Under the pieces are notes generated by a model. It was given only the letters and a program-made list of their open reading frames with translations, was not told the DNA's origin and searched no databases. From the NCBI GenBank assembly GCA_034433995.1, contig DAOTZU010000160.1, positions 1 to 12,999 on the forward strand: a stretch of 12,999 nt of DNA, written 5' to 3'. How positions within the stretch are numbered: position 1 is the first letter of the stretch; each line of letters opens with the position of its first letter. The position numbers were made by a program, and so were the translations under genes. The DNA comes from DAOTZU01 sp034433995. GTDB lineage: Bacteria > Chloroflexota > Anaerolineae > UBA1429. Shown here one piece after another: positions 1 through 7,085 of the stretch.

Positions 1-2238
1 ATCGCTATACCCCTGAGATGTCGTCCGCCGCAATAGAGCGCCGGTCTCGGGGTCCAGGTCGCACACTTGGGCCACCGAGCCATCGCGACGCACATGGTAG
101 GCCGCCGTCATGCTGGTATGGTTGATGGCGGCCAGGGCGTAGCGGTCGTCGCTGCGCTCCCCCTGGGCCCACCAGAAAATGGGCAAAACCACCATGGTAT
201 CCACGATGGTGCGCCCGCCGAGCTGCGGATCGCCGATGGGACCCCAAGCCTGGATGTAGCCCCCTTTGGCGTTGTAGCGCTGCAAGACCGCCTCGGCAGC
301 GTTAAAGCAGAGCTGGTAGTAGCGGGGATCCCCCGTCAGGCGGTAACCTGGATGGACGCCGGTGTAAAAGATCAGCCCGATGTCGTGACAACTGGTATCG
401 TGCTGGCGCTCCGCCAGGCGATCTACGGCCCGGATGGCCGCCTCGCGGAAGGTGGCCTCACCCGTGCGCTCATAGGCCGCCCAGAGCAGGCCGGCCCAAT
501 ACCCGCCGGTCCAATCGCCGTTGTAGGTATAGTTCCAGCTATCCCCTTGGGTGACGGTGGGGAACTGACCATCTCCTTGGGTCAAGGCGCGCCGAATCTT
601 GGCCAAGATGAGGTCCCACGTCTCCTGGGCCAAAAGGATCTCTGGCACGGGCTGCGGCGTGGGCGTCGGGGTCATCGCGGGCAAGGTGGGGATGGGCGTG
701 GGCGGTGTGCCCACGGCGGTGGGCGTGGCGGTGGGGGTGGGGAAGGGCGCCGGGTGGGCGGCGGCGGGGAGATCCACAAAGACGGCCTTCGGCCCCACGG
801 TGAGGGCGAGGCGCCCATCCTGCGGGGCAACGATCTGGCCCGTCTCGCCGTCACGATCGCTCACATGGGCCCAGGCCTCCGCCGGCAAAAGCACCGTGTG
901 CTCCTGACCATCGTTAGCCCAAAGGACGTACAGCGTGCGCCCCTCGCGCCGGAAGCGATACCCCTCCACGCCCTCCGGCAGCCCCTCAGGGAGCCCCGCG
1001 AAGGACATCCCCTGCAGCATGCGGGCATAATACTGGAAGGTGCTGTAGGCCTGATCGGGCTGATGCAAGCGGGTGATCAACCAGCGATGGATGGATTCAT
1101 CAAAGTAGGGGTTCTGCTGCACGTGGAACCAGTAGATCTGCTCCACGCCGGCCGCCAGACCACGGGTGAATTGGCGGACGATGAAATCCCGCTGCGCCTC
1201 CACCCCGCCCCAGGTATTGGTCCACATGGCCGTCTCGGTGATCCAGATGGGCTTGCGCTCCAGGCCGTAGCGCGCCAAAATCTCTTTAATGCGGCGCACT
1301 TTGTGGCCCATGGTGGGGAACTCGACGCCGTTGATGGGATAATAATGCAGGCTCACCACGTCGAACCAGGGGCCGGCGCCCTCGGCCAGGGTCGCCTCCA
1401 GAAAATTCCGGTCAAAGGCGGCCCAGTTATCGTGGGCCAGGCCGCCAAAGACGATCACCGCCCGCGGATCCAGGGCCTTTAGCGTGCGCGCGAAAAGCTC
1501 CAACTGGCGGGCATATTGGTACGCGTAGGGGCTCCAACAGCCGATCAAAGGGCTCATGTGGGTGGGCGCGCGGTTATCCGGTTCGTTGGTGAACTCCCAC
1601 GCCTTGACCACATCGCCATAGCGCCGCCAAGCGGCCCGCAAAAAGGCCTGGAAGGCCGGCAGATGTTCCTCGGCGATGGGGCCGCAGCTCACCGTCGTGG
1701 CCCAGGCGGGCCAACCGTAAATCACCGCCAGGCCGTTGAACCCCACGCGACGCAGCTGCTCAAAGACAGGATCGAACAATTCCCAACGGGCCTCGCCGGG
1801 CGTGGGCTCTACCAGGGCCCAAGAAAGGTAAACCCGCGCCCAGGCGGCACCCATCTGGCGCGCCACCGGCATGTCGTAGGCGATGATCTGGGGCACGGTC
1901 ATCCAATGGCTGAAATCTACGCCGAACTGGGCCACCGGCGGGCGATACGCATAGACCAAAGGGAACGCCAAGGCCGAGGTGGGGCCGGGCGAGGGCACCG
2001 TGGCGAGGATGGTGGGCGTGCAGGTGGGCACGGGGAGAGGGACCTCCGCCGTGGGCGTCGAGGTGGGGAGAGGAAGGGTGGATGTTTCTGTGGGCAAGGT
2101 CGCCAGCGCCTGCAGCGCGACCGGTTGCGCCTCGGCCTGGACTGGCCTGCGATCTTGCTGACCCTGTAGGGTGGCCAGCCAAAGGGACAACAACAACGCC
2201 GTTCCGAGATAACCCAGCAGCTTGGCCTTGGAGATCAC
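1..2238 (-). CDS. Secreted two-domain glycoside hydrolase: GH39-like clan GH-A barrel fused to a GH88 domain (3' end beyond window)
   Basis: An uninterrupted frame runs from a GTG at 2238 to the window edge (746 codons, no stop). The GTG is preceded by GGGGGA and followed by a signal peptide (residues 1 to about 25, core LGTALLLSLWLATL), which decides the start. A Thr/Pro linker (about 45-92) follows. A TIM barrel (about 97-400) carries FTNEPD, with E219 as probable acid/base, and WITETAMW, with E335 as probable nucleophile. Their 116-residue spacing is as in GH39 xylosidases. A beta-sandwich-like part (about 408-490) and a second PTPTATPT-type linker (490-532) precede a GH88 unsaturated glucuronyl hydrolase domain. 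That domain shows GDWTGGYWAG, HDIG (D619), VDTM (D680), RRDGS and the start of QGYSD; D619 and D680 match the two catalytic Asp of the family. About 150 residues are missing at the edge. Predicted role: extracellular breakdown of a uronic-acid-containing polysaccharide. The exact GH family of the barrel is less sure than GH88. Confidence 0.86.
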   Translation of the reverse strand, partial: MISKAKLLGYLGTALLLSLWLATLQGQQDRRPVQAEAQPVALQALATLPTETSTLPLPTSTPTAEVPLPVPTCTPTILATVPSPGPTSALAFPLVYAYRPPVAQFGVDFSHWMTVPQIIAYDMPVARQMGAAWARVYLSWALVEPTPGEARWELFDPVFEQLRRVGFNGLAVIYGWPAWATTVSCGPIAEEHLPAFQAFLRAAWRRYGDVVKAWEFTNEPDNRAPTHMSPLIGCWSPYAYQYARQLELFARTLKALDPRAVIVFGGLAHDNWAAFDRNFLEATLAEGAGPWFDVVSLHYYPINGVEFPTMGHKVRRIKEILARYGLERKPIWITETAMWTNTWGGVEAQRDFIVRQFTRGLAAGVEQIYWFHVQQNPYFDESIHRWLITRLHQPDQAYSTFQYYARMLQGMSFAGLPEGLPEGVEGYRFRREGRTLYVLWANDGQEHTVLLPAEAWAHVSDRDGETGQIVAPQDGRLALTVGPKAVFVDLPAAAHPAPFPTPTATPTAVGTPPTPIPTLPAMTPTPTPQPVPEILLAQETWDLILAKIRRALTQGDGQFPTVTQGDSWNYTYNGDWTGGYWAGLLWAAYERTGEATFREAAIRAVDRLAERQHDTSCHDIGLIFYTGVHPGYRLTGDPRYYQLCFNAAEAVLQRYNAKGGYIQAWGPIGDPQLGGRTIVDTMVVLPIFWWAQGERSDDRYALAAINHTSMTAAYHVRRDGSVAQVCDLDPETGALLRRTTSQGYSD

Positions 2239-2358
2239 TTGGCTTCCCCCGCATGGTGAAGATAGTGTTTTATCCCCCCTAGGCCAAGTTTAGCACAAGG
2301 GCCCCGCCAAGGCTATTACAGGATGATGACAAAAGACTGATATTCAACTGCTAAAACA
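2239..2358 (-). promoter_or_regulatory. Leader/promoter region of the GH39-like/GH88 gene
   Basis: This 120-nt gap after arsC contrasts with the tight packing upstream in the operon, so the hydrolase probably has its own promoter. On the minus strand a weak candidate is TTGTGC, 18 nt, GATAAA. The same place holds GGGCCCTT, then TGTGC, then TAAACTTGGCC. Without the five-base TGTGC this equals GGGCCCTTAAACTTGGCC at the pstS promoter. No intrinsic terminator with a T tract was seen after arsC, so read-through is also possible. Confidence 0.35.
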
Positions 2359-2820
2359 CTAACTCGCGTCAGCCGCCACCGACGACGCCTCCAAGCTCTT
2401 GTCCGCTTCCACCAGATATGCCAATAGCTGCTCCCGTAGGGCATCACGCACTCGGCGAAAGGCTTCCAGGCGTTGCGCTTTGCTGCCCGTCACCGCCGCC
2501 GGATCGGGAAAGCCCAGATGCACCACCTGGCCGCCACCCAGCCACACCGGGCAGGTACGCGCCGCCCCATCGCAGAGGGTGACCACCAGATCAAAAGCCA
2601 GATTACGGAACTCTCCCACCCCTTTGCTGCGTTGGCCGCTGAGATCAACCCCTATTTCGGCCATGGCATGAACGGCCAAGGGGTGTACAAAGCCGCTGGG
2701 TTGCGTGCCCGCGGAAAAAGCCTGCCAACGATCACCCAAAAAGTGATTCACCAACCCTTCCGCCATCTGGCTGCGGGCCGAGTTGGCGGTACAGAGGAAC
2801 AACACCCTTTTCTTGATCAT
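2359..2820 (-). CDS. arsC: Thioredoxin-coupled arsenate reductase (ArsC, low-molecular-weight phosphatase fold)
   Basis: This 153-residue protein reduces arsenate to arsenite with thioredoxin as electron donor, in the cytoplasm. It shows the LMW-phosphatase loop CTANSAR (C10 to R16) and the two resolving cysteines C83 and C90 in LCDGAARTCPVW. The three-cysteine layout is almost that of plasmid pI258 ArsC (C10, C82, C89). The FPDP motif (D106) supplies the general acid. A TTG nine bases upstream is also open, but ATG at 2820 is preferred: it puts the catalytic cysteine at residue 10 and lies one base after the pstB stop (TAAGATG). The gene is therefore translationally tied to pstB and sits where phoU is normally found. 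A plain protein-tyrosine phosphatase is less likely because such enzymes lack the resolving pair. Confidence 0.88.
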   Translation of the reverse strand: MIKKRVLFLCTANSARSQMAEGLVNHFLGDRWQAFSAGTQPSGFVHPLAVHAMAEIGVDLSGQRSKGVGEFRNLAFDLVVTLCDGAARTCPVWLGGGQVVHLGFPDPAAVTGSKAQRLEAFRRVRDALREQLLAYLVEADKSLEASSVAADAS

Positions 2821-2821
2821 C

Positions 2822-3685
2822 TTAGCCAAACCTTCCCGTCACATAGTCTTCGGTGCGCTTGTCCTTGGGGCGGGTAAAGATGCGGGTGGTGGTATCGAAC
2901 TCGATCATCTCGCCGGCGCGGTCCGGGCGCATCATCATCATGGCCGTGTAATCGCTCACCCTGGCCGCCTGCTGCATATTGTGGGTGACGATGACGATGG
3001 TATAATCTCGGCGCAGCTCCTGCATCAGATCCTCGATCTTTAAAGTCGCCACGGGATCCAAGGCGGAACAGGGCTCGTCCATGAGGATAACCTCCGGCTC
3101 CACGGCGATGGCCCGGGCGATGCACAACCTTTGCTGCTGCCCGCCGGAAAGGGCCATGCCCGATTGGTGGAGCTTGTCTTTGACCTCATCCCACAGGGCC
3201 GCCCGAAGCAGGCTATACTCCACGATCTCGTCTATCTCGGCCCGGGAGAGGCCGCCATACAGCCGCAGACCGTACGCCACGTTGTCATAGATGCTCTTGG
3301 GAAAAGGATTGGGCCGTTGAAAGACCATCCCCACCCGACGACGGATATCCACCACGTCCACATTGCGCCCATAGATATCCTCACCATCGAGGAGGACATG
3401 TCCCTTGACCCGGGCGCCGGGGATCAGATCATTCATCCGGTTCAGCGAGCGCAAGAGGGTGCTCTTGCCACAGCCCGAGGGACCGATGATGGCCGTGATC
3501 TTGTGGCTGTAGATGGGCAGGTTCACCTCGGCGATGGCCAGAAAGTTGTTATAATAAACCGAGACGCTCTCCAAGCGCATCTTGACCTCCTGGCCGCTTT
3601 CGGCCACGGCCCGTTCGGCCGTTGTCGGGCGCGCAGTGGCGGATAGTACCCGTCCCGGAGCAAGGACCAATGCAGATTCGCTCAT
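2822..3685 (-). CDS. pstB: Phosphate ABC transporter ATP-binding protein PstB
   Basis: ATPase of the high-affinity phosphate importer; it works as a dimer on the cytoplasmic face of PstC/PstA. Visible motifs: Walker A GPSGCGKST (68-76), Q-loop Q123 in VFQRPNPFP, signature LSGGQQQR (179-186), Walker B ILMDEP (200-205) and H-loop H235. NRMND after Walker A and the PNPFPKSIYDNV stretch are typical of PstB rather than of other ABC ATPases. The start at 3685 has a strong ribosome binding site (TAGGAG, about 7 nt upstream) that overlaps the pstA stop. It gives a 287-residue protein with about 35 extra N-terminal residues compared with the usual family start near M36. The gene is one of a tightly spaced set with pstC, pstA and arsC. 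Confidence 0.96.
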   Translation of the reverse strand: MSESALVLAPGRVLSATARPTTAERAVAESGQEVKMRLESVSVYYNNFLAIAEVNLPIYSHKITAIIGPSGCGKSTLLRSLNRMNDLIPGARVKGHVLLDGEDIYGRNVDVVDIRRRVGMVFQRPNPFPKSIYDNVAYGLRLYGGLSRAEIDEIVEYSLLRAALWDEVKDKLHQSGMALSGGQQQRLCIARAIAVEPEVILMDEPCSALDPVATLKIEDLMQELRRDYTIVIVTHNMQQAARVSDYTAMMMMRPDRAGEMIEFDTTTRIFTRPKDKRTEDYVTGRFG

Positions 3686-3695
3686 CTTCCAACTC

Positions 3696-4613
3696 CTAAG
3701 ATGACATCATTTTCGAGCGCCAGGCGGCGATCAGGCGGGCGCCAATATTGAGCAGCAAGACCAAGGTGACGATGATAAACCCGATGGCCCAGGCTTGCGC
3801 GTTGCGCACTTGGCTAGGGTCCACCGTGTATTTGAACATGGTCAAGGGCAACGAGGCGATGGGTTTGCCAAGATCGGTGGAGAGGGTATTGCTGCCCAAG
3901 GCGGTGAAGAGGAGCGGCGCCGTCTCGCCGGCCACCCGGGCCACGGCCAGCATCAACCCGGTGACGATGCCCGTCAACGCCGCCGGCAACCACACCTGGA
4001 AAGCGGTCTTCCACTCCGAAGCGCCCAGGGCCAAAGAGGCCTCTCGGAGGGACTTGGGCACCAGTTTCAGCATCTCCTCGGTCGTGCGCACGATGACGGG
4101 CAACATCAGGATGGCCAAGGCCACCCCGCCGGCCAGGGCCGAATAGCCCCGCCCCTTCACCAGCAAGGTATAGACAAAGAGACCCACCACGATAGAGGGC
4201 AAACCGGAGAGGACATCGGTGCCGAAACGCACCGCCAGACCCAGCCAAGTATTGGGCCGCTGGGCCACGTAAAAGGCGGTGAGGATGCCCAAGGGCACGG
4301 CGAAAACCGAGGCCAGCCCCACCAAAATCCCCGTGCCCACCAAGGCATGGGCGATCCCGCCGCCGCCCAGGCTGGTGGGCTTGAAGGTGTCGGTGAGAAA
4401 AGAGAGATTGAGCACCGACGCCCCGCGGATCAGCACGTCGCCCAAGATCCAGACCAAGGGGATAAGGCCCACCAGGGTGGCAAGGCCCGTCAGGCCCAAT
4501 AGCAGCGCGCTCTTGGCGCGGCGCCAGCGTTCTCGTATCTTGGAGCGCCGCCGGTGCAGCGCCACCGGTCGACGTAGCTCCGGTCGTTCCACAGCGTCCA
4601 CAGGGATGTTCAT
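3696..4613 (-). CDS. pstA: Phosphate ABC transporter permease PstA
   Basis: Inner-membrane permease that forms the phosphate channel together with PstC. The protein has 305 residues: a basic N-terminal tail (RRPVALHRRRSKIRERWRR), then about six hydrophobic segments, the first at about 36-60. The cytoplasmic coupling motif EASLALGASEWKTAF (from residue 191) is the EAA loop that docks on PstB. LSGLPSIVVGLFVYTLLV and VAGETAPLLFTALG are typical of PstA. The ATG at 4613 is chosen because it overlaps the pstC stop as ATGA and has GGAG about 8 nt upstream. A GTG at 4649 in the same frame would place 12 more codons inside pstC and has no such support. pstB starts 10 nt after its stop. Confidence 0.95.
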   Translation of the reverse strand: MNIPVDAVERPELRRPVALHRRRSKIRERWRRAKSALLLGLTGLATLVGLIPLVWILGDVLIRGASVLNLSFLTDTFKPTSLGGGGIAHALVGTGILVGLASVFAVPLGILTAFYVAQRPNTWLGLAVRFGTDVLSGLPSIVVGLFVYTLLVKGRGYSALAGGVALAILMLPVIVRTTEEMLKLVPKSLREASLALGASEWKTAFQVWLPAALTGIVTGLMLAVARVAGETAPLLFTALGSNTLSTDLGKPIASLPLTMFKYTVDPSQVRNAQAWAIGFIIVTLVLLLNIGARLIAAWRSKMMSS

Positions 4614-5608
4614 GCGCGTTGCTCCGGCGTTTTGCGCGCCACGCGCCACACCAACAAGCGGGCCGTGGCGTTCAGCAGCAAACTCATCACAAACAACAAC
4701 AGACCGATCTCGATCAAGGCGCTACTGTAAAGGATGGTGCGGCTCTCGCCCCACTCGTTGGCGATCACGCTGGCCATGGTGTAGCCGGGCCTGAGAAGGG
4801 AGGCCGAGAGCTGGGCCACATTGCCCACCACCATGGTCACGGCCATGGTCTCGCCCAAGGCGCGCCCCAGGCCCAAGATCGCGGCGCCCAGGATGCCCGA
4901 AAGGCCATAGGGCAGCACCACCTGCCAGATCGCCTCCCACCGGGTGGCGCCGATGGCCAAAGCGGCCTCGCGCTGGGAACGGGGCACCGCCAGGAGCACA
5001 TCGCGGGAGATGGCCGCGATGGTGGGCAAGATCATCACCGCCAACACCAGCCCCGCGGCGAGGTTGCTCGCCCCAAAGAAGGGCCCCTCAAAGATGGGCA
5101 GATAAGGAAACCGCCCCGGCGTGCCCAGGGTCTGCATCAGCCAATGGCCCAAAGGCGTCACCACCCGCGGAATCAAGACAAAGATGCCCCAGGCGCCATA
5201 GACGACGCTGGGGATGGCGGCGAGGAGTTCCACCATAAAGCCCAAGACATGGCGCAGCCGCGCTGGGCACAGCTCGGCCAAAAAGATGGCGATCAAGAGC
5301 CCCAGGGGAAAGGCCAGCAAGAGCGCCACCAAGGAGGTGGTGAGCGTGCCCGCGATAAAGGGCACCGCCCCAAACTGCTCATCCACGGGGTTCCAAACCG
5401 TCGAGGTCAGGAACGACCAACCCGCAGCAGCACGGGTCGGCTGGGAGTTGAGCCACAACATCAGGCCAACCCCCACCATCAAGCCCAGCAAAGAGAGGGC
5501 GGCCAGGGCAATGACGGCGCGAAAAAGCACATCGCCATGCTCCAGCCTGCGCCCCAGGGCCGATGTGGGCACATGTCTCAATCTACGCGCCACGGTGCAA
5601 GTGTTCAT
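4610..5608 (-). CDS. pstC: Phosphate ABC transporter permease PstC
   Basis: Partner permease of PstA. About six membrane segments are visible, among them VIALAALSLLGLMVGVGLML near the N-terminus and LVALLLAFPLGLLIAIFLAE. The family motif ELLAAIPSVVYGAWGIFVL and the EAA loop EAALAIGATRWEAIWQVVLP (followed by GRALGETMAVTMV) identify PstC. Two ATG codons compete: 5620 (336 residues, no clear ribosome binding site) and 5608 (332 residues, with GGAA about 8-9 nt upstream). The latter is slightly preferred. The stop overlaps the pstA start by four bases. The gene is separated from pstS by a gap of under 90 nt that holds a long stem-loop, suggesting lower expression than pstS. Confidence 0.95.
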   Translation of the reverse strand: MNTCTVARRLRHVPTSALGRRLEHGDVLFRAVIALAALSLLGLMVGVGLMLWLNSQPTRAAAGWSFLTSTVWNPVDEQFGAVPFIAGTLTTSLVALLLAFPLGLLIAIFLAELCPARLRHVLGFMVELLAAIPSVVYGAWGIFVLIPRVVTPLGHWLMQTLGTPGRFPYLPIFEGPFFGASNLAAGLVLAVMILPTIAAISRDVLLAVPRSQREAALAIGATRWEAIWQVVLPYGLSGILGAAILGLGRALGETMAVTMVVGNVAQLSASLLRPGYTMASVIANEWGESRTILYSSALIEIGLLLFVMSLLLNATARLLVWRVARKTPEQRA

Positions 5609-5630
5609 CGAGCGTTCCATTCTGGCGATA

Positions 5631-5668
5631 GGCTCAAGAGCGTCACCCGAGTGGGACGCTCTTGAGCC
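5631..5668 (-). promoter_or_regulatory. Perfect 14-bp stem-loop between pstS and pstC
   Basis: GGCTCAAGAGCGTC (5631-5644) and GACGCTCTTGAGCC (5655-5668) pair perfectly around a 10-nt loop. In the transcript the hairpin is followed by TATCGCC and not by a U run, so it is not a classic terminator. Its place after the binding-protein gene and before the permease gene is where many ABC operons carry a structure that stabilises the upstream mRNA or partly stops transcription, so that binding protein exceeds membrane parts. That function is inferred. Confidence 0.7.
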
Positions 5669-5696
5669 ATAGGATGGGATACCTTATGCGGTGAGG

Positions 5697-6908
5697 TTAC
5701 TTGCTGACCACGGGCTTGCCGTTGCAGGTGACCTTGTTGACCGCTTCCATCACCCGCGGCAAGACCTCTTTGGGCAGCGGCGCATAGAGGAGCTTGGCAG
5801 CCCGATCGGCGGCGCCGGGATCCGTCAAGGCCCAGGTGATAAAGTTGACGATCTTTTCAGCCTTTTTGCAATCCTGATAATCCTTCTGGATGATCAGGTA
5901 GGTGAACCCGGCGATGGGCCACGCATCGGGCTGCTTGCTGTTGACGATGATGGCGCCCAGCCGGTCATCGAATTTAGCGTCCTTGATAGCAGCCATGGTG
6001 CTGGGGATGCTGGCCTCCACCACGTTGCCGGCAGCGTTGATCATCTTGGCATAGCGGATATTGTTGCTCTTGGCGTAGGCCAACTCCACATAGCCGATGG
6101 CTCCGTTGGTGTTCTGCACCGCCGCAGCCACGCCGGGGTTGCCCTTGCCGCCCTGACCACGGCCCAGCTTATCCACCGGCCACTCCACCGCCGTGCCGGC
6201 GCCGGGGCCGTTCTTCCATTCCTCGCTCACCGCCGAGAGATAGAGGGTAAAGATGTTGGTCGTGCCGGAACCATCGGAACGATGCACCACATTGATGGGC
6301 AGATCGGGGAATTTGATCTCGGGGTTCAACTTGGCGATGGCCGGATCCTTCCAGTTCTCGATCTTGCCCTGATAGATCTTGACCACGGTATCGGCATCCA
6401 GGGTGATGGTGGCATCCACTCCCTTGATGTTGTAGGCCAGCACCACAGCCCCGGCCACCGTGGGGATCAGCTGCAGATTGGGCTTTTCCTGATAGTCCGC
6501 GTCTTTGAGCAAGGCATCGCTACCGGCGAAATCCACCGTGCCGGCCTTGATGTCCTTGATTCCCTGGCCCGAGCCGCCGCCGGCATAGTTGATCACCACC
6601 GAGGGATCGCGCTGGCTGAAGGCAAAGGCCCAGTCTTCGTAGAGGGGCTGGGGGAAGGTCGCGCCGGAGGCGTTCAGCTTGATGGAGCCTGGGGCATCCA
6701 CGGGCTTGGGCGTGGGCGTGATCACGACTTGTTTGACGACTTCCTTGGTCACTTCCTTGACCTGTGGCGTCTCCGCCACCACCACGGTCTCCTTGACCAC
6801 CTTCTCCACCACCACGGTCTCTTTCACCACCTGGGTCTTGGGGGCACAGGCGGTCACCAGGACCACGACGGCCAGCAGGGCCAACAACAACACACTACGG
6901 GTTCGCAT
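5697..6908 (-). CDS. pstS: Phosphate-binding lipoprotein PstS
   Basis: High-affinity phosphate-binding protein anchored outside the membrane; it delivers phosphate to PstCA. The start at ATG 6908 follows GGAGAG by about 7 nt; a GTG (6947) and an ATG (6923) further upstream are in frame but would spoil the signal peptide. Residues 1-20 form a lipoprotein signal ending in the lipobox LVTAC (C21). A spacer (about 22-70) rich in VVKETVVVEK-type repeats and a TPTPKP turn precede the binding domain. Ligand-site motifs are visible: ASGATFPQPL (80-89), GGGSGQG (110-116), DFAGSD (126-131), RSDGSGTTNIF (210-220) and NGAIGYVE (268-275). The full length is 403 residues. It is the first gene of the pst unit, has its own Pho-type promoter, and is followed by a stem-loop before pstC. 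Confidence 0.96.
   Translation of the reverse strand: MRTRSVLLLALLAVVVLVTACAPKTQVVKETVVVEKVVKETVVVAETPQVKEVTKEVVKQVVITPTPKPVDAPGSIKLNASGATFPQPLYEDWAFAFSQRDPSVVINYAGGGSGQGIKDIKAGTVDFAGSDALLKDADYQEKPNLQLIPTVAGAVVLAYNIKGVDATITLDADTVVKIYQGKIENWKDPAIAKLNPEIKFPDLPINVVHRSDGSGTTNIFTLYLSAVSEEWKNGPGAGTAVEWPVDKLGRGQGGKGNPGVAAAVQNTNGAIGYVELAYAKSNNIRYAKMINAAGNVVEASIPSTMAAIKDAKFDDRLGAIIVNSKQPDAWPIAGFTYLIIQKDYQDCKKAEKIVNFITWALTDPGAADRAAKLLYAPLPKEVLPRVMEAVNKVTCNGKPVVSK
6778..6831 (-). repeat. Two 24-bp direct repeats 30 bp apart in the PstS spacer
   Basis: Two 24-bp copies (6778-6801 and 6808-6831) differ at two positions and lie 30 bp apart. They encode VVKETVVV twice, separated by EK. This is the valine/lysine/glutamate spacer between the lipidated Cys and the binding domain of PstS. 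The repeat looks like an in-frame duplication within a low-complexity linker. Confidence 0.8.
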
Positions 6909-6953
6909 GGCTTCACTCTCCATTCTTGAAATTTGTTTTATGCTCACCCATAG

Positions 6954-7008
6954 ATTCTAATCGGCCAAGTTTAAGGGCCCATTGCCGCCAGGTTAAGGTT
7001 TGGTTAAC
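6954..7008 (-). promoter_or_regulatory. PhoB-type promoter of pstS: 11-bp-phased Pho boxes plus -10
   Basis: Reading the minus strand from 7008, GTTAACCA, then AAC, CTTAACCT, GGC, GGCAATGG, GCC and CTTAAACT follow one another in exact 11-bp steps (units start at 7008, 6997, 6986 and 6975). The third unit is degenerate; the other three share a TTAA core. Eight-base TTAA repeats with 3-nt gaps match the known cyanobacterial Pho box, and 11-bp direct repeats are usual for PhoB-family binding. Eight bases after the last unit lies TAGAAT (6959-6954), a good -10. No -35-like hexamer stands 17 nt upstream of it, as expected for a promoter that depends on PhoB. The 177-nt gap after phoR that holds this promoter contains no other clear element. 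Confidence 0.75.
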
Positions 7009-7085
7009 GTTTCAAAGCGCAGCAGGGAAGAGGAGCCCCACAAACATGCGGAGAGGATAGCCCAAAGCACGGGCGGGCGCGAGGC

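Noticed and set aside
67..1482. Long plus-strand open frame of 471 codons
   Set aside because: It lies opposite the GH39-like/GH88 gene and its translation is low-complexity (Gly/Arg/His-rich) without family motifs; it is an effect of GC-rich codon use on the real strand.
1760..2254. Minus-strand frame of 164 codons starting with ATG at 2254
   Set aside because: It overlaps the start of the hydrolase gene in another frame; the GTG frame at 2238 has the signal peptide and continues through both enzyme domains.
2359..2829. TTG at 2829 as arsC start
   Set aside because: It would sit inside the pstB end, only one base from the likely ribosome binding site, and would move the catalytic Cys from residue 10 to 13.
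4619..5665. Plus-strand open frame of 348 codons antisense to pstC
   Set aside because: Gln/His/Gly-rich composition with no domain; a shadow of pstC.
5691..6929. Long plus-strand open frame of 412 codons antisense to pstS
   Set aside because: The translation is His/Gly/Asp-rich with no motif, and pstS on the other strand has every expected ligand-site motif.
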